Assembly (NCBI RefSeq): GCF_022844445.1
Contig: NZ_JALHLS010000002.1
Location: 248,001 to 312,000, forward strand
Source of the DNA: Hyphomonas sp.
GTDB lineage: Bacteria; Pseudomonadota; Alphaproteobacteria; Caulobacterales; Hyphomonadaceae
DNA: 64,000 nt
Reading direction: 5' to 3'
Shown here: one piece after another, positions 1 to 8,048 of the stretch
Position numbering within the stretch: the stretch's first letter is position 1
Layout of the letters: each line of letters opens with the position of its first letter
Notes under the pieces: model-generated
Told to the model about the DNA's origin: nothing
The model's input: only the letters and a program-made list of their open reading frames with translations
Databases searched by the model: none
Position numbers and translations under genes: made by a program

Positions 1-730
1 ATTTCGTGCCGCCCCAGTCCGAGACGACCACGCCGTCATAGCCCCACTCGTCACGCAGCACGCGGTTCAGCAGGAAATCATTCTCGCAGGCGAACACGCC
101 GTTCACACGGTTGTACGCGCCCATTACCGTCCAGGGCTTAGCGCGCCGGATGACGGGCTCGAAAGAGGAAAGGTAGATTTCTCTCAGTGCACGGATGGGC
201 ACGTTGGACGAACCGCGCATCCGCTCGTGTTCCTGATTGTTGGCGGCGTAGTGTTTCAGCGAAGTACCCACGCCTTGCGACTGGACGCCCTCCACGTACG
301 CAATCCCGATTTCAGAGGAGAGCAGCGGGTCTTCCGAATAGCATTCGAAGTTGCGCCCGCCGAGCGGCGTGCGCTGGATGTTGACGGTCGGTGCGAGCAG
401 CACATCAACGCCGTAAGCAATTGCTTCGCGCCCGATGGCGGAGCTCATGGACTGAACGAGTTGCCGGTCCCAGGTCGCCGCAAGCGCCACGCCGACCGGG
501 AACACTGTGGCCGGATCGGAGTTGACAGAGCGCAGGCCCGTCGGGCCGTCAGAGACGGAAAGGTCCGGGATGCCCAGTCGCGGAATGCCGCCCACGTTCC
601 AGAAATCCTTGCCAGACATCATCGAGACTTTTTCGGCCAGCGTCATCTGCGCCAGCAGCGACTCGATGCGATCGGATGCGGCCGTGGCCCCGCGGTTTCC
701 GGCTGTGTGCTTGTCCTTGTCCTGACTCAT
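1..730 (-). CDS. GH3 family beta-glucosidase, N-terminal part (cut by window edge)
   Basis: The reverse strand from the ATG at 730 reads open to the window edge (at least 243 residues). It has clear glycoside hydrolase family 3 features: MTLAEKVSMM near residue 30, SDGPTGLR, APTVNIQRTPLGGRNFECYS, SLKHYAANNQE, and GVVVSDWGG, whose Asp238 is the expected catalytic nucleophile. No signal peptide is visible at this start. GH3 enzymes release terminal beta-linked sugars such as glucose. The gene is divergent from a TetR regulator and shares its promoter region, which contains a palindromic operator, so control by that regulator is likely. The true substrate cannot be told from this fragment. Confidence 0.9.
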   Translation of the reverse strand, partial: MSQDKDKHTAGNRGATAASDRIESLLAQMTLAEKVSMMSGKDFWNVGGIPRLGIPDLSVSDGPTGLRSVNSDPATVFPVGVALAATWDRQLVQSMSSAIGREAIAYGVDVLLAPTVNIQRTPLGGRNFECYSEDPLLSSEIGIAYVEGVQSQGVGTSLKHYAANNQEHERMRGSSNVPIRALREIYLSSFEPVIRRAKPWTVMGAYNRVNGVFACENDFLLNRVLRDEWGYDGVVVSDWGGTK

Positions 731-760
731 CTGGCTCCCCGCTTCTCTGGTTTTGTCGAT

Positions 761-778
761 ACTTTCCACATGGAAAGT
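761..778. promoter_or_regulatory. 18-bp palindromic operator between GH3 and tetR genes
   Basis: ACTTTCCACATGGAAAGT is an 8-bp inverted repeat around a CA centre, in the divergent intergenic region. The TTTCC-N4-GGAAA core recurs in front of the TonB-dependent receptor at 1628-1643. Its position and symmetry suit a TetR-family dimer, most simply the product of the adjacent gene at 862. Binding is inferred. Confidence 0.6.
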
Positions 779-861
779 TTTAATGCAATATGCCGAAAGC
801 CTTGAAGACTTGAAGTTTTGAGGGTCTCTGGCGGCGACTGCTGGTTAAAGAGAAGGTCAGG

Positions 862-1572
862 ATGTCCGATCCCCCCGCTTACAAGCAACCCGTTCGCCGT
901 GCGCCGACCCAGGCGAGAGCGGAGGAGAGCCGCGCGCGCATTCTCGTTGCCGCCCGCAAGGCATTTGCCGAACGGGGATTCGAAGGCGCCAACATCCGCG
1001 ACATCGCGGCCGAAGTCGGCATCACGCATACGCTCATCCGCTACCATTTCGGCAGCAAGGAGCAGCTCTGGAAAGATGTGGTGACCCACATGTACCAGGA
1101 GCTCGACAGGGCGATGAGCCGCGAAGTGATCGGCGAGCTCGACATGCAGACCAAGGACGGCATGCGCGACTACCTTAAGCATTACGTCCGCCATTGCGCC
1201 GCGCATCCCGAGCAGGCGCGCATCATGATTGCCGAGACCTTCAATGGCGGCGAGCGGCTGCAATGGATGATCTCCTACATCCGCAAGAGTCATCAGGCGC
1301 TCGCCCCGGTCGTGCAGAACCTGATGAAGATCGGCATCCTGCCTGAAGTTTGGCTGGTCTCGATGTTCTACGTGATCTCGACCGTTAGCCAGATGCCGTT
1401 CGTCCTCGCGAACACGATCAAGGGCCTCTACGGCGTGGACATGCGCTCCCAGGAGGCGATCGACGCCCATACGGACGCGGTAATTTCAATTCTGCTGCGC
1501 GAGCCATCGACCCACAAGGGCACGTGGCCAGAGCTGCCAGCTTGGACCCGGAAGCAGGAAAGCCAGAACTGA
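862..1572 (+). CDS. TetR/AcrR family transcriptional regulator
   Basis: A 236-residue protein with an N-terminal TetR helix-turn-helix at about residues 20-68 (ESRARILVAARKAF, then DIAAEVGITHTLIRYHFGSK). The C-terminal ligand domain is divergent, so the inducer is unknown. The ATG follows a purine-rich AAGAGAAGG stretch. The gene sits between a divergent GH3 glycosidase and a TonB-dependent receptor, both preceded by TTTCC-N4-GGAAA dyads. That arrangement suggests a local repressor of a substrate uptake and hydrolysis set, probably also autoregulated. The family call is firm; the regulatory scope is inference. Confidence 0.9.
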   Translation: MSDPPAYKQPVRRAPTQARAEESRARILVAARKAFAERGFEGANIRDIAAEVGITHTLIRYHFGSKEQLWKDVVTHMYQELDRAMSREVIGELDMQTKDGMRDYLKHYVRHCAAHPEQARIMIAETFNGGERLQWMISYIRKSHQALAPVVQNLMKIGILPEVWLVSMFYVISTVSQMPFVLANTIKGLYGVDMRSQEAIDAHTDAVISILLREPSTHKGTWPELPAWTRKQESQN

Positions 1573-1603
1573 TGTCTTTGCGCAACGGAAACTCATCGCG
1601 CCC

Positions 1604-1643
1604 TTGACAAACTTTCCATTTGGGTAATTTTCCGACCGGAAAG
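1604..1643 (+). promoter_or_regulatory. Promoter with tandem TetR-type operators before the TonB-dependent receptor
   Basis: A consensus -35 TTGACA lies at 1604-1609 with a plausible -10 (TAATTT) at 1625-1630. Two dyads overlap this promoter: an imperfect ACTTTCCATTTGGGTAAT at 1611-1628 and TTTTCCGACCGGAAAG at 1628-1643. Both resemble the perfect palindrome at 761-778. Overlap with the core promoter suggests repression. Confidence 0.55.
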
Positions 1644-1676
1644 GCATGGGATGCCTTGCTCTGGGAGGATAAAAAC

Positions 1677-4010
1677 ATGCGGACAACGCAAACACTCGTA
1701 CTCACCGTATCGGCATTGGCACTTGGCTGGAGTGGCTGCGCGGTCGCCCAGGAGGCTGATGCAGAGGCTGATGACCGCCGTCTCGGCACCGTCACCATCA
1801 CCGCCCAGCGTGTCGAACAGAACTTGCAGGACGTGCCGATCTCGGTGACCGCCATCGGAGGCGCCGACCTCGAAGCGCGTCAGATCGACGGCTTCGACCA
1901 GCTGCAATACGTGGCACCCGGCATCTCGTTCAATGCCGGCGTTAACGCCCGCCAGTCCGCTACCACGATCCGCGGAATCGGCACCAGCCTCTTCAATATC
2001 GGCATCGAAGCCAGCTCCGCCATCGCGGTCGACGGCGTCGTGATGGGCCGTGAAGGCGCGGGCATCTTCGACTTCTCGGATGTCGAGCGCATCGAAGTGC
2101 TCCGCGGCCCGCAAGGCACACTGTTCGGCAAGAACGCCTCTGCCGGCGTGATATCGGTTGTCACCAAAGGTCCGACTGACGACTTCCAGGCCGATGTCAG
2201 CGCGAGCTACGGATCCTATGACGAGATCAACCTCACCGGCGCCATCTCCGGCCCGATCGCCAACGGCATCACGGGCCGCATTTCGGCCTACTCGAACAAG
2301 CGTGACGGCTACATCAAGAACGTCAATCCGAACGCCTCGCAGGACCGCCTGAACGAGCGCAACGAGCAGGGCGTGCGAGGCAAGCTCAAGTTCGAGATCT
2401 CGGATGATTCTGACCTGCTGCTCAGCGCTGACTACGTGCGGCGCGACCAGGCTTCCGGCGCGCTGACCTACCGCTCGATCTCCGCAGGCGGCCCCGGCAC
2501 AGGCCTGCTCGGTTTCGGCGTGGCCGTCACCGGACCGGCAACCCTCGCGCTCGGCATCACGCCCGGCCCGGAAAACCTCTCGATCGGTTCGGAAGCGGAG
2601 TTCACCTCGGAAATGGATTCGTGGGGCCTGTCCTCCGAGTACACCCGGCCCCTCGGCGATCACGAATTCATCTCGCTGACGGCTTACCGCGAGTGGAACA
2701 GCGTTGATAACAACGACGCTGACCTCGTGCCGCTGCCAATGCTGTCGGTGAACTCGGGCGACCTCGCGCAGAACCAGTTCAGCCAGGAATTCCGCATCGA
2801 CTCTCCGCGCGACCAGGCCCTGACGTACACGGTCGGCGCGTATTACTTCCAGCAGGAGATCGCACAGAATAATATTCAGGGCGGCACTGCCGGCCTGAAC
2901 TTCCTCGGCGCCCTGCCGCCCGGCGCGCAAGTCGGTACCAAGCTCGAATCGAATGTCGAGGAGCTGAACTACGCGATCTTCGGCCAGGGCGAATATGCGC
3001 TCACGGACAAGTTCTCGCTGATCGCCGGCCTGCGTTTCCTGCAGTCCGAGATCGAGGGACAGCAGGTCAAGACCGTTGCACCGGGGTTCGTCGCGCCGTT
3101 TGCAGGCCAGTCGGTTTCGGCCGGCGTGCAGAGCGAACGCGATGATGACAGCGCGCTCGTCTGGCGCCTCGGCGGCCAGTACTTCCTCGATGACGAAACG
3201 AACCTCTTCGCCACCGTCACGCGGGGCTACAAGGCGTCCGGCGTCGTCACGGGCCTCACGGTCAGCCCTGTCCAGGGCAACACCCTGCCGCGCGTGAAGC
3301 CGGAAGTGCCGACCCAGTTCGAAGCCGGCATCCGCAAGACGTCGTATGACGGCAAGCTTGTAACGAACTTCACCGGCTTCTACTCACAGATAGACGACTT
3401 CCAGGCCCAGACCCTCGTGCCTGGCCCGTCGGGCACCGCCATCTTCAACGTGGCCAACGCCGGTAGCGTCGAAACCTACGGCTTCGAAGGCGAGATCACG
3501 GCCTTGCCGACCGACAACCTCACGCTCTCAACGGCCTTGGCCTACACCAACGCGACGTTTGACGAGTTCACCGGCGCGCCCTGCTTCACGCGGCAGACAG
3601 CCGCTCAGGGATGTACTGTTGTCTCCGGCCAGCGCCAGCAGGACCTCTCCAGCAAGACGCTCGCCAACTCGCCGGAATGGGTCATCAACGCGCTCGCGCG
3701 CTATGACTTCGACATCTCCGAAACGCTCGGCGGCTTTGCACAAGTCGGTGCTCAGTACCGGGATGAAGTCCAGTCCTCTATCACGAACGACCCGAATACC
3801 ATCATCGACGCTTACACGCTCATTGATGCCCAGGTCGGCGTGAGCTTCTGGGACGACAGGGCCACCTTCACCGTCTTTGGGCGCAACCTCACCGACGAAA
3901 GCTTCGTGGAAGCCATCGTCGGCATGACGTTCGACACCGGCGGCTACGCGCAGTTCCTAACGCTCGAGGCCCAGCGCACCTGGGGCGCCAAGCTTAGCCT
4001 GCGCTATTAA
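1677..4010 (+). CDS. TonB-dependent outer-membrane receptor
   Basis: A 777-residue protein starting at the ATG at 1677, behind GGGAGGAT. An upstream in-frame start is possible but would add residues before the signal peptide. Residues 1-24 form a Sec signal ending near AVAQ. A plug domain follows (about 35-160), with LGTVTITAQR, DVPISVTAI, IRGIGTSLFN and VLRGPQGTLFGKNASAGVIS. The C-terminal beta-barrel carries typical strands (LFATVTRGYKASG, VTNFTGFYSQIDDFQ) and ends in an aromatic-containing strand, KLSLRY. It imports an unidentified ligand through the outer membrane with TonB energy. The sulfatase follows after 76 nt, and the upstream promoter carries the local TetR-type operators. Confidence 0.93.
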   Translation: MRTTQTLVLTVSALALGWSGCAVAQEADAEADDRRLGTVTITAQRVEQNLQDVPISVTAIGGADLEARQIDGFDQLQYVAPGISFNAGVNARQSATTIRGIGTSLFNIGIEASSAIAVDGVVMGREGAGIFDFSDVERIEVLRGPQGTLFGKNASAGVISVVTKGPTDDFQADVSASYGSYDEINLTGAISGPIANGITGRISAYSNKRDGYIKNVNPNASQDRLNERNEQGVRGKLKFEISDDSDLLLSADYVRRDQASGALTYRSISAGGPGTGLLGFGVAVTGPATLALGITPGPENLSIGSEAEFTSEMDSWGLSSEYTRPLGDHEFISLTAYREWNSVDNNDADLVPLPMLSVNSGDLAQNQFSQEFRIDSPRDQALTYTVGAYYFQQEIAQNNIQGGTAGLNFLGALPPGAQVGTKLESNVEELNYAIFGQGEYALTDKFSLIAGLRFLQSEIEGQQVKTVAPGFVAPFAGQSVSAGVQSERDDDSALVWRLGGQYFLDDETNLFATVTRGYKASGVVTGLTVSPVQGNTLPRVKPEVPTQFEAGIRKTSYDGKLVTNFTGFYSQIDDFQAQTLVPGPSGTAIFNVANAGSVETYGFEGEITALPTDNLTLSTALAYTNATFDEFTGAPCFTRQTAAQGCTVVSGQRQQDLSSKTLANSPEWVINALARYDFDISETLGGFAQVGAQYRDEVQSSITNDPNTIIDAYTLIDAQVGVSFWDDRATFTVFGRNLTDESFVEAIVGMTFDTGGYAQFLTLEAQRTWGAKLSLRY

Positions 4011-4028
4011 TTCAAGTCCTTCAAATAG

Positions 4029-4059
4029 CTCTGGCCGGTTTGACCGGAACCGGCCAGAG
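4029..4059 (+). terminator. Perfect 12-bp stem hairpin after the TonB-dependent receptor
   Basis: The arms CTCTGGCCGGTT and AACCGGCCAGAG enclose a 7-nt loop. Only a weak T stretch follows, so this may be an attenuator, an mRNA-stabilising 3' hairpin or a partial terminator between receptor and sulfatase rather than a full stop. Confidence 0.55.
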
Positions 4060-4086
4060 ATTTCCTGACTGGCCAGCGAGGCACCC

Positions 4087-5472
4087 ATGAAGAAGAAACC
4101 GACCTTGATCGCGTTCGCGCTCCTGCTGGCATTGGCTTCCTGCAAGACACCCGCCGAAACGCCCGCCGATACGGCGGCGAAAGCAGCGGACACCCGGCCG
4201 CCCAACATCGTCATCGTCATGGCCGACGACCTTGGCTGGGGCGACATTGGCGCCAACGGTGCCGGTCTCATCCGCACGCCTAACATTGACCGGGTCGGCG
4301 ACGAAGGCGTGCGCCTCTCAACCTTCTACGCAGGTTCCAACGTCTGCTCGCCGTCTCGCGCAGCGTTGCTGACCGGCCGCTACCCGATCCGCTCAGGCAT
4401 GCAGCATGTGATCATGCCGCATTCGCAGGACGGTCTTCCGAAAAGCGAAGTGACGCTGCCAGAACTTCTCAAGGAAGCAGGCTACGCTACCGGTATGGTC
4501 GGCAAATGGCACCTCGGACACACGGACGAGTTCTGGCCAACCGAGCATGGCTTCGATGAGTTCTACGGTGTTCCGTACTCGAACGACATGAGCCCTTTCG
4601 ATCTCTATCATCACAAGGTGGTCGTGCAGACCCCAGCCGACCAAAAGGCGCTCACCGCGAACTATGCCAAGGCCGCCACCGCCTTCATCGAGGCGCACGC
4701 CGAAGAGCCCTTCTTTCTCTACTATGCCGAGACTTTCCCCCACATCCCGCTCTTCGTGCCGGATGAGGCGTCGGGCAAGTCGGAAGCGGGCCTATACGGC
4801 GATGTGGTTGAACATCTCGACCAAGGCATTGGTGTCCTGCTCGATGCGCTCGACAAGGCAGGCGTCGCTGACAACACCATTGTCATCATAACCTCCGACA
4901 ACGGACCATGGTTCGAAGGCGATGCCGGCATGCTGCGCGACCGCAAGGGCGGGGCCCATGAGGGCAGCTTCCGCGTACCCTTCCTGGCGCGCTGGCCGAA
5001 CCACATCCCGAAAGGCACTGTCTCGGATGCGATGACTATGAACATCGACCTTCTGCCAACGCTTGCAAAGCTGGCCGGTGCGAAGGTGCCGCAGGACCGC
5101 GTGATCGACGGCCGCGACATTACCGACGTGCTGCGCGGCAGCCAAGTGTCGCCGCACGACATGCTCTTCTTCTTCGACGGCAACAACATCTCTGCCGTGC
5201 GTGACGCGCGCTTCCGTCTCGTTCTGCAAACCTTCTATCGTACCTATGATGTGCCGCTGCAGTCGTTCGGCGTCCCGCTTTTGTTCGATCTGAAAGTCGA
5301 TCCGCAGGAACGCTTCAGCTACCTGCGCGACCATCCCGAAATTGTTGCCAAGCTCACGGCCGCCGTGGAAGCGATGCGCACCGAAACCGCCAGCCTGAAG
5401 AAGGAGCCGATTAATCCCTTTCCACCAAAGGATGGTTCGCTCCCCGTCGGTCCACAGCTTCACGAACACTGA
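4087..5472 (+). CDS. Arylsulfatase-type sulfatase lipoprotein
   Basis: A 461-residue sulfatase. The N-terminus is a lipoprotein signal with lipobox LALASC (Cys19). The core begins NIVIVMADDLGWGDIG, giving the metal-binding Asp pair. CSPSRAALLTGRY carries the formylglycine precursor Cys87 in the C-x-P-S-R motif. GKWHLGH and ITSDNGPW supply further active-site and metal ligands. It would hydrolyse sulfate esters at the periplasmic face of a membrane; activity needs an FGE or other maturase, not seen in this window. It lies between two TonB-dependent receptors, suggesting desulfation of an imported ligand. The substrate (polysaccharide, steroid, choline or aryl sulfate) is not determined. Confidence 0.9.
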   Translation: MKKKPTLIAFALLLALASCKTPAETPADTAAKAADTRPPNIVIVMADDLGWGDIGANGAGLIRTPNIDRVGDEGVRLSTFYAGSNVCSPSRAALLTGRYPIRSGMQHVIMPHSQDGLPKSEVTLPELLKEAGYATGMVGKWHLGHTDEFWPTEHGFDEFYGVPYSNDMSPFDLYHHKVVVQTPADQKALTANYAKAATAFIEAHAEEPFFLYYAETFPHIPLFVPDEASGKSEAGLYGDVVEHLDQGIGVLLDALDKAGVADNTIVIITSDNGPWFEGDAGMLRDRKGGAHEGSFRVPFLARWPNHIPKGTVSDAMTMNIDLLPTLAKLAGAKVPQDRVIDGRDITDVLRGSQVSPHDMLFFFDGNNISAVRDARFRLVLQTFYRTYDVPLQSFGVPLLFDLKVDPQERFSYLRDHPEIVAKLTAAVEAMRTETASLKKEPINPFPPKDGSLPVGPQLHEH

Positions 5473-5566
5473 CGCAGCGTCCGGAGCTGCCTAGCTTCCC
5501 CACAGGTGCGATTGCCTTTCCTGCGCCGCTCGCGCATTCAACCGCTCGCTGTTGAGGGAGTGGACT

Positions 5567-7783
5567 ATGCATTTGGGCGCCGCAGTTTTCGGAATGGGTT
5601 CCGCCGTTGCTCTGGGCGCGGGCGGCTCCGCTGCTGCGCAGGCAATTGACCGGCTCGATGTGGTTGTCGTCACCGCTACCCGCCAGTCCCAGTCCGCGCG
5701 CGAACTGCCGCAAAGCGTCGCCGTGGTGTCAGGTGAGGCGCTGCGGAGGGCCGAAGGTGCAGAAGACGTTGTCATGCACCTTCCCGGTGTGCAGGCTGCG
5801 ATCTCCAACGGCTCGCAGACTACGTTCCAGATCCGCGGCGTTGGCGCGGTCGACCATCAGGCGCTGACGCCGAGCGGCGCCGCCGTGAGCGTCGATGGTG
5901 TCTTCCTCGCGACGAACGTGCAGGCAAGCCTGCTTGCCTATGACCTCGACCGCGTCGAAGTGCTCAAGGGTCCGCAGGGCACGGTGCAGGGACGAAATGC
6001 CTCCAGCGGATCGATCAACTTCATAACCGCAAGGCCCACGGCGGAACCTGGAGCCTATGCGTCGGTGTCCTATGGAAGGTTCAACCGTCTGGACGTTCAG
6101 GCAGCTGCAAACAGACAGTTTCTGGACGGGGTAAGAGGCCGGATTGCTGGCCGTTACCTGAAGCAGGACGCCGCTCTCGAGAATATTGGCGGCCCGGATT
6201 CCGCTGGCGGCGAGCGCGACGAGTATGGCTTGCGCGGCGCGCTGGAGTTCGACCTTGCGCCCGCCACCACCTTACTGCTGCGCGCGCATTTCGAAGCCGA
6301 CAACGGCGTAAACCCTGCGCCCCTCAATTCGGCCCTGTCCCTCGGGAAGCACAGGATCTCTGTGGGCGCCGACGGCGTTCAGGACACCAACAACGATTTC
6401 CACGGCGCCTCGGCGGAACTGACCACCGTACTCGGCGGCTGGGCGATCACCTCGCTGACGGCAGCGGAAGCTTTCCAGCAGCGCTACGGCTTCGATTTCG
6501 ATGGCACCCCTGCCGCCACCGCCAACCTCTCCTATGACCGGGACTACCTGCAAGTCAGCCAGGAGCTCTACGGCCGGCGCGACTGGGCAGGTGGCTCGCT
6601 GCTGCTCGGCGCCTCACTGTCGGAAGATGATTTCACGCAGGATTACCTGATCTGGTGCGGCGATCTGAACCCGCTGACGCTCGTCGGCAGCTGCACCTAT
6701 CCGGCGGCGCCCGGCCGTGTCGGCCCGGCGCCGGCCTCGTCCGCGCCGGCCGTCTCGCTGCTCACCCGGATCGAACAGGAGCGCCGCATGGGCGCCGTCT
6801 ACGGGCTTGTTGATTTCGCCCTTGGCCCGCGCGCCACGGTCTCGATTGGCGCACGCCAGACCATCGAGCGCATCGAGGCCAGCGGCTTTGGCCAGCACAT
6901 TTACAGCGACGGCGTGCGGGCCTTCAACAATCGCTCGGGTCTTGGCCCCGCCGTCGGCGGCAATGCGATCGACGAGGACGCGTTTACCGGCATGGCCGCG
7001 CTTCGCTACCGCCTCGGTGACGAGTCAGTCGTCTATGCGTCCTTCGGGCAGGGCTACAAGAGCGGGGGCTTCAACGGCGAAGTCGCCAACAACGTGACCC
7101 ATTACCAGGACGAAGGTCTCTTCATTGCTGAAAAGGTCGATGCCTACGAGATTGGATACAAGGGCGCGCTGGCTGCTAGCCTGGCTGTGGAAGCGGCCGC
7201 GTTCTATCAGGACTATGCCCACCCGCAGGCGCGCATCTTTGTGCTCTTCCCGCTACCGGGCGGCGGGTCGATCACGTCGAACTCCCTGGCGAACCTGGAT
7301 GCCGCCACCGTTCAGGGTATCGAGCTTTCTGCGGCCTGGTCGCCGCTACAAGGCCTCGATGTGCAGGGCGGTGTGGTCGCCATGGACACTGAGATCAGGC
7401 AGGGGGCGGACGCCTCCGGCGCCGCCAATGCCGCCACCTTCGACGGCAATCCCCTGCCTTTTGCCTCGGACGTATCGGCCACCCTCGGCATCCGCCGGGA
7501 ATGGGCCGCCGGCGGAGACCGGCGCGCCTCGGTCGAGGTCAACGCCAAGTATCAGAGCGCCTACTATCTCGACCCGGAAGGCCGGGCAGACCGGCGTCAG
7601 GGCAGCATCACGCTGGTAGATGCCCGGGCGGCGCTGGACCTTGGCGGCGGTACCGAAGTGGCGATCTGGGGGCGAAACCTCACAAACGAGGACTACGCGC
7701 TCTCGGGCTACGGTTTCATTGGTTACGATACGTTCCGTTCGCAGCCTGCCACATGGGGCGTCAGCCTGCGCGTTTCGCGCTAG
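5567..7783 (+). CDS. TonB-dependent outer-membrane receptor
   Basis: A 738-residue receptor. The ATG at 5567 is preferred because GAGGGAG sits 6 nt upstream; an in-frame TTG at 5552 is the alternative. A signal peptide ends near SAAAQA. The plug domain shows LDVVVVTATRQSQSARELPQ, FQIRGVGAVD and VEVLKGPQGTVQGRNASSGS. Barrel signatures include VYASFGQGYKSGGFNGE and IWGRNLTNEDYALSG. It probably takes up a ligand related to that of the first receptor, as it follows the sulfatase gene by 94 nt. A hairpin follows the stop codon. Specificity is unknown. Confidence 0.92.
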   Translation: MHLGAAVFGMGSAVALGAGGSAAAQAIDRLDVVVVTATRQSQSARELPQSVAVVSGEALRRAEGAEDVVMHLPGVQAAISNGSQTTFQIRGVGAVDHQALTPSGAAVSVDGVFLATNVQASLLAYDLDRVEVLKGPQGTVQGRNASSGSINFITARPTAEPGAYASVSYGRFNRLDVQAAANRQFLDGVRGRIAGRYLKQDAALENIGGPDSAGGERDEYGLRGALEFDLAPATTLLLRAHFEADNGVNPAPLNSALSLGKHRISVGADGVQDTNNDFHGASAELTTVLGGWAITSLTAAEAFQQRYGFDFDGTPAATANLSYDRDYLQVSQELYGRRDWAGGSLLLGASLSEDDFTQDYLIWCGDLNPLTLVGSCTYPAAPGRVGPAPASSAPAVSLLTRIEQERRMGAVYGLVDFALGPRATVSIGARQTIERIEASGFGQHIYSDGVRAFNNRSGLGPAVGGNAIDEDAFTGMAALRYRLGDESVVYASFGQGYKSGGFNGEVANNVTHYQDEGLFIAEKVDAYEIGYKGALAASLAVEAAAFYQDYAHPQARIFVLFPLPGGGSITSNSLANLDAATVQGIELSAAWSPLQGLDVQGGVVAMDTEIRQGADASGAANAATFDGNPLPFASDVSATLGIRREWAAGGDRRASVEVNAKYQSAYYLDPEGRADRRQGSITLVDARAALDLGGGTEVAIWGRNLTNEDYALSGYGFIGYDTFRSQPATWGVSLRVSR

Positions 7784-7786
7784 GTG

Positions 7787-7822
7787 AGGCGCCCGTAATT
7801 TCGTGCATCACGGGCGCCTTTG
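7787..7822 (+). terminator. Rho-independent-like terminator after second receptor
   Basis: The arms AGGCGCCCGT and ACGGGCGCCT form a perfect 10-bp GC-rich stem with a 13-nt loop, followed by a short T run. It probably closes the receptor/sulfatase transcription unit. Confidence 0.6.
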
Positions 7823-8048
7823 CCCTCATTCGGGCAGATGGGGCGAGTACGCCGCAAACTGCAGTTGCGGCGCGATTTCGGCCACAATGTCGCCGCATCG
7901 CTCGGTGAGTGACACGCCAGATAGGCGGTCAGTTTCAGCGCAGCATGCAACCTTTTGGGCCTTTCTGCATTGAACGGGGCCCCAGATTGGTGCGCCGCAG
8001 CATAAGAAGCTTGAGCAACGCTGGGCATAGGTATGTCAGGAGTTCGAT
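7823..8048. other. Intergenic region before opgG
   Basis: 226 bases without a convincing gene. It should hold the promoter of the glucan operon. A CAGGAG ribosome-binding site lies at 8037-8042. No clear sigma-70 boxes or repeat were recognised. Confidence 0.5.

Noticed and set aside
5552..5566. The TTG at 5552 as start of the second receptor
   Set aside because: The ATG at 5567 has GAGGGAG at proper spacing and gives a normal signal peptide.
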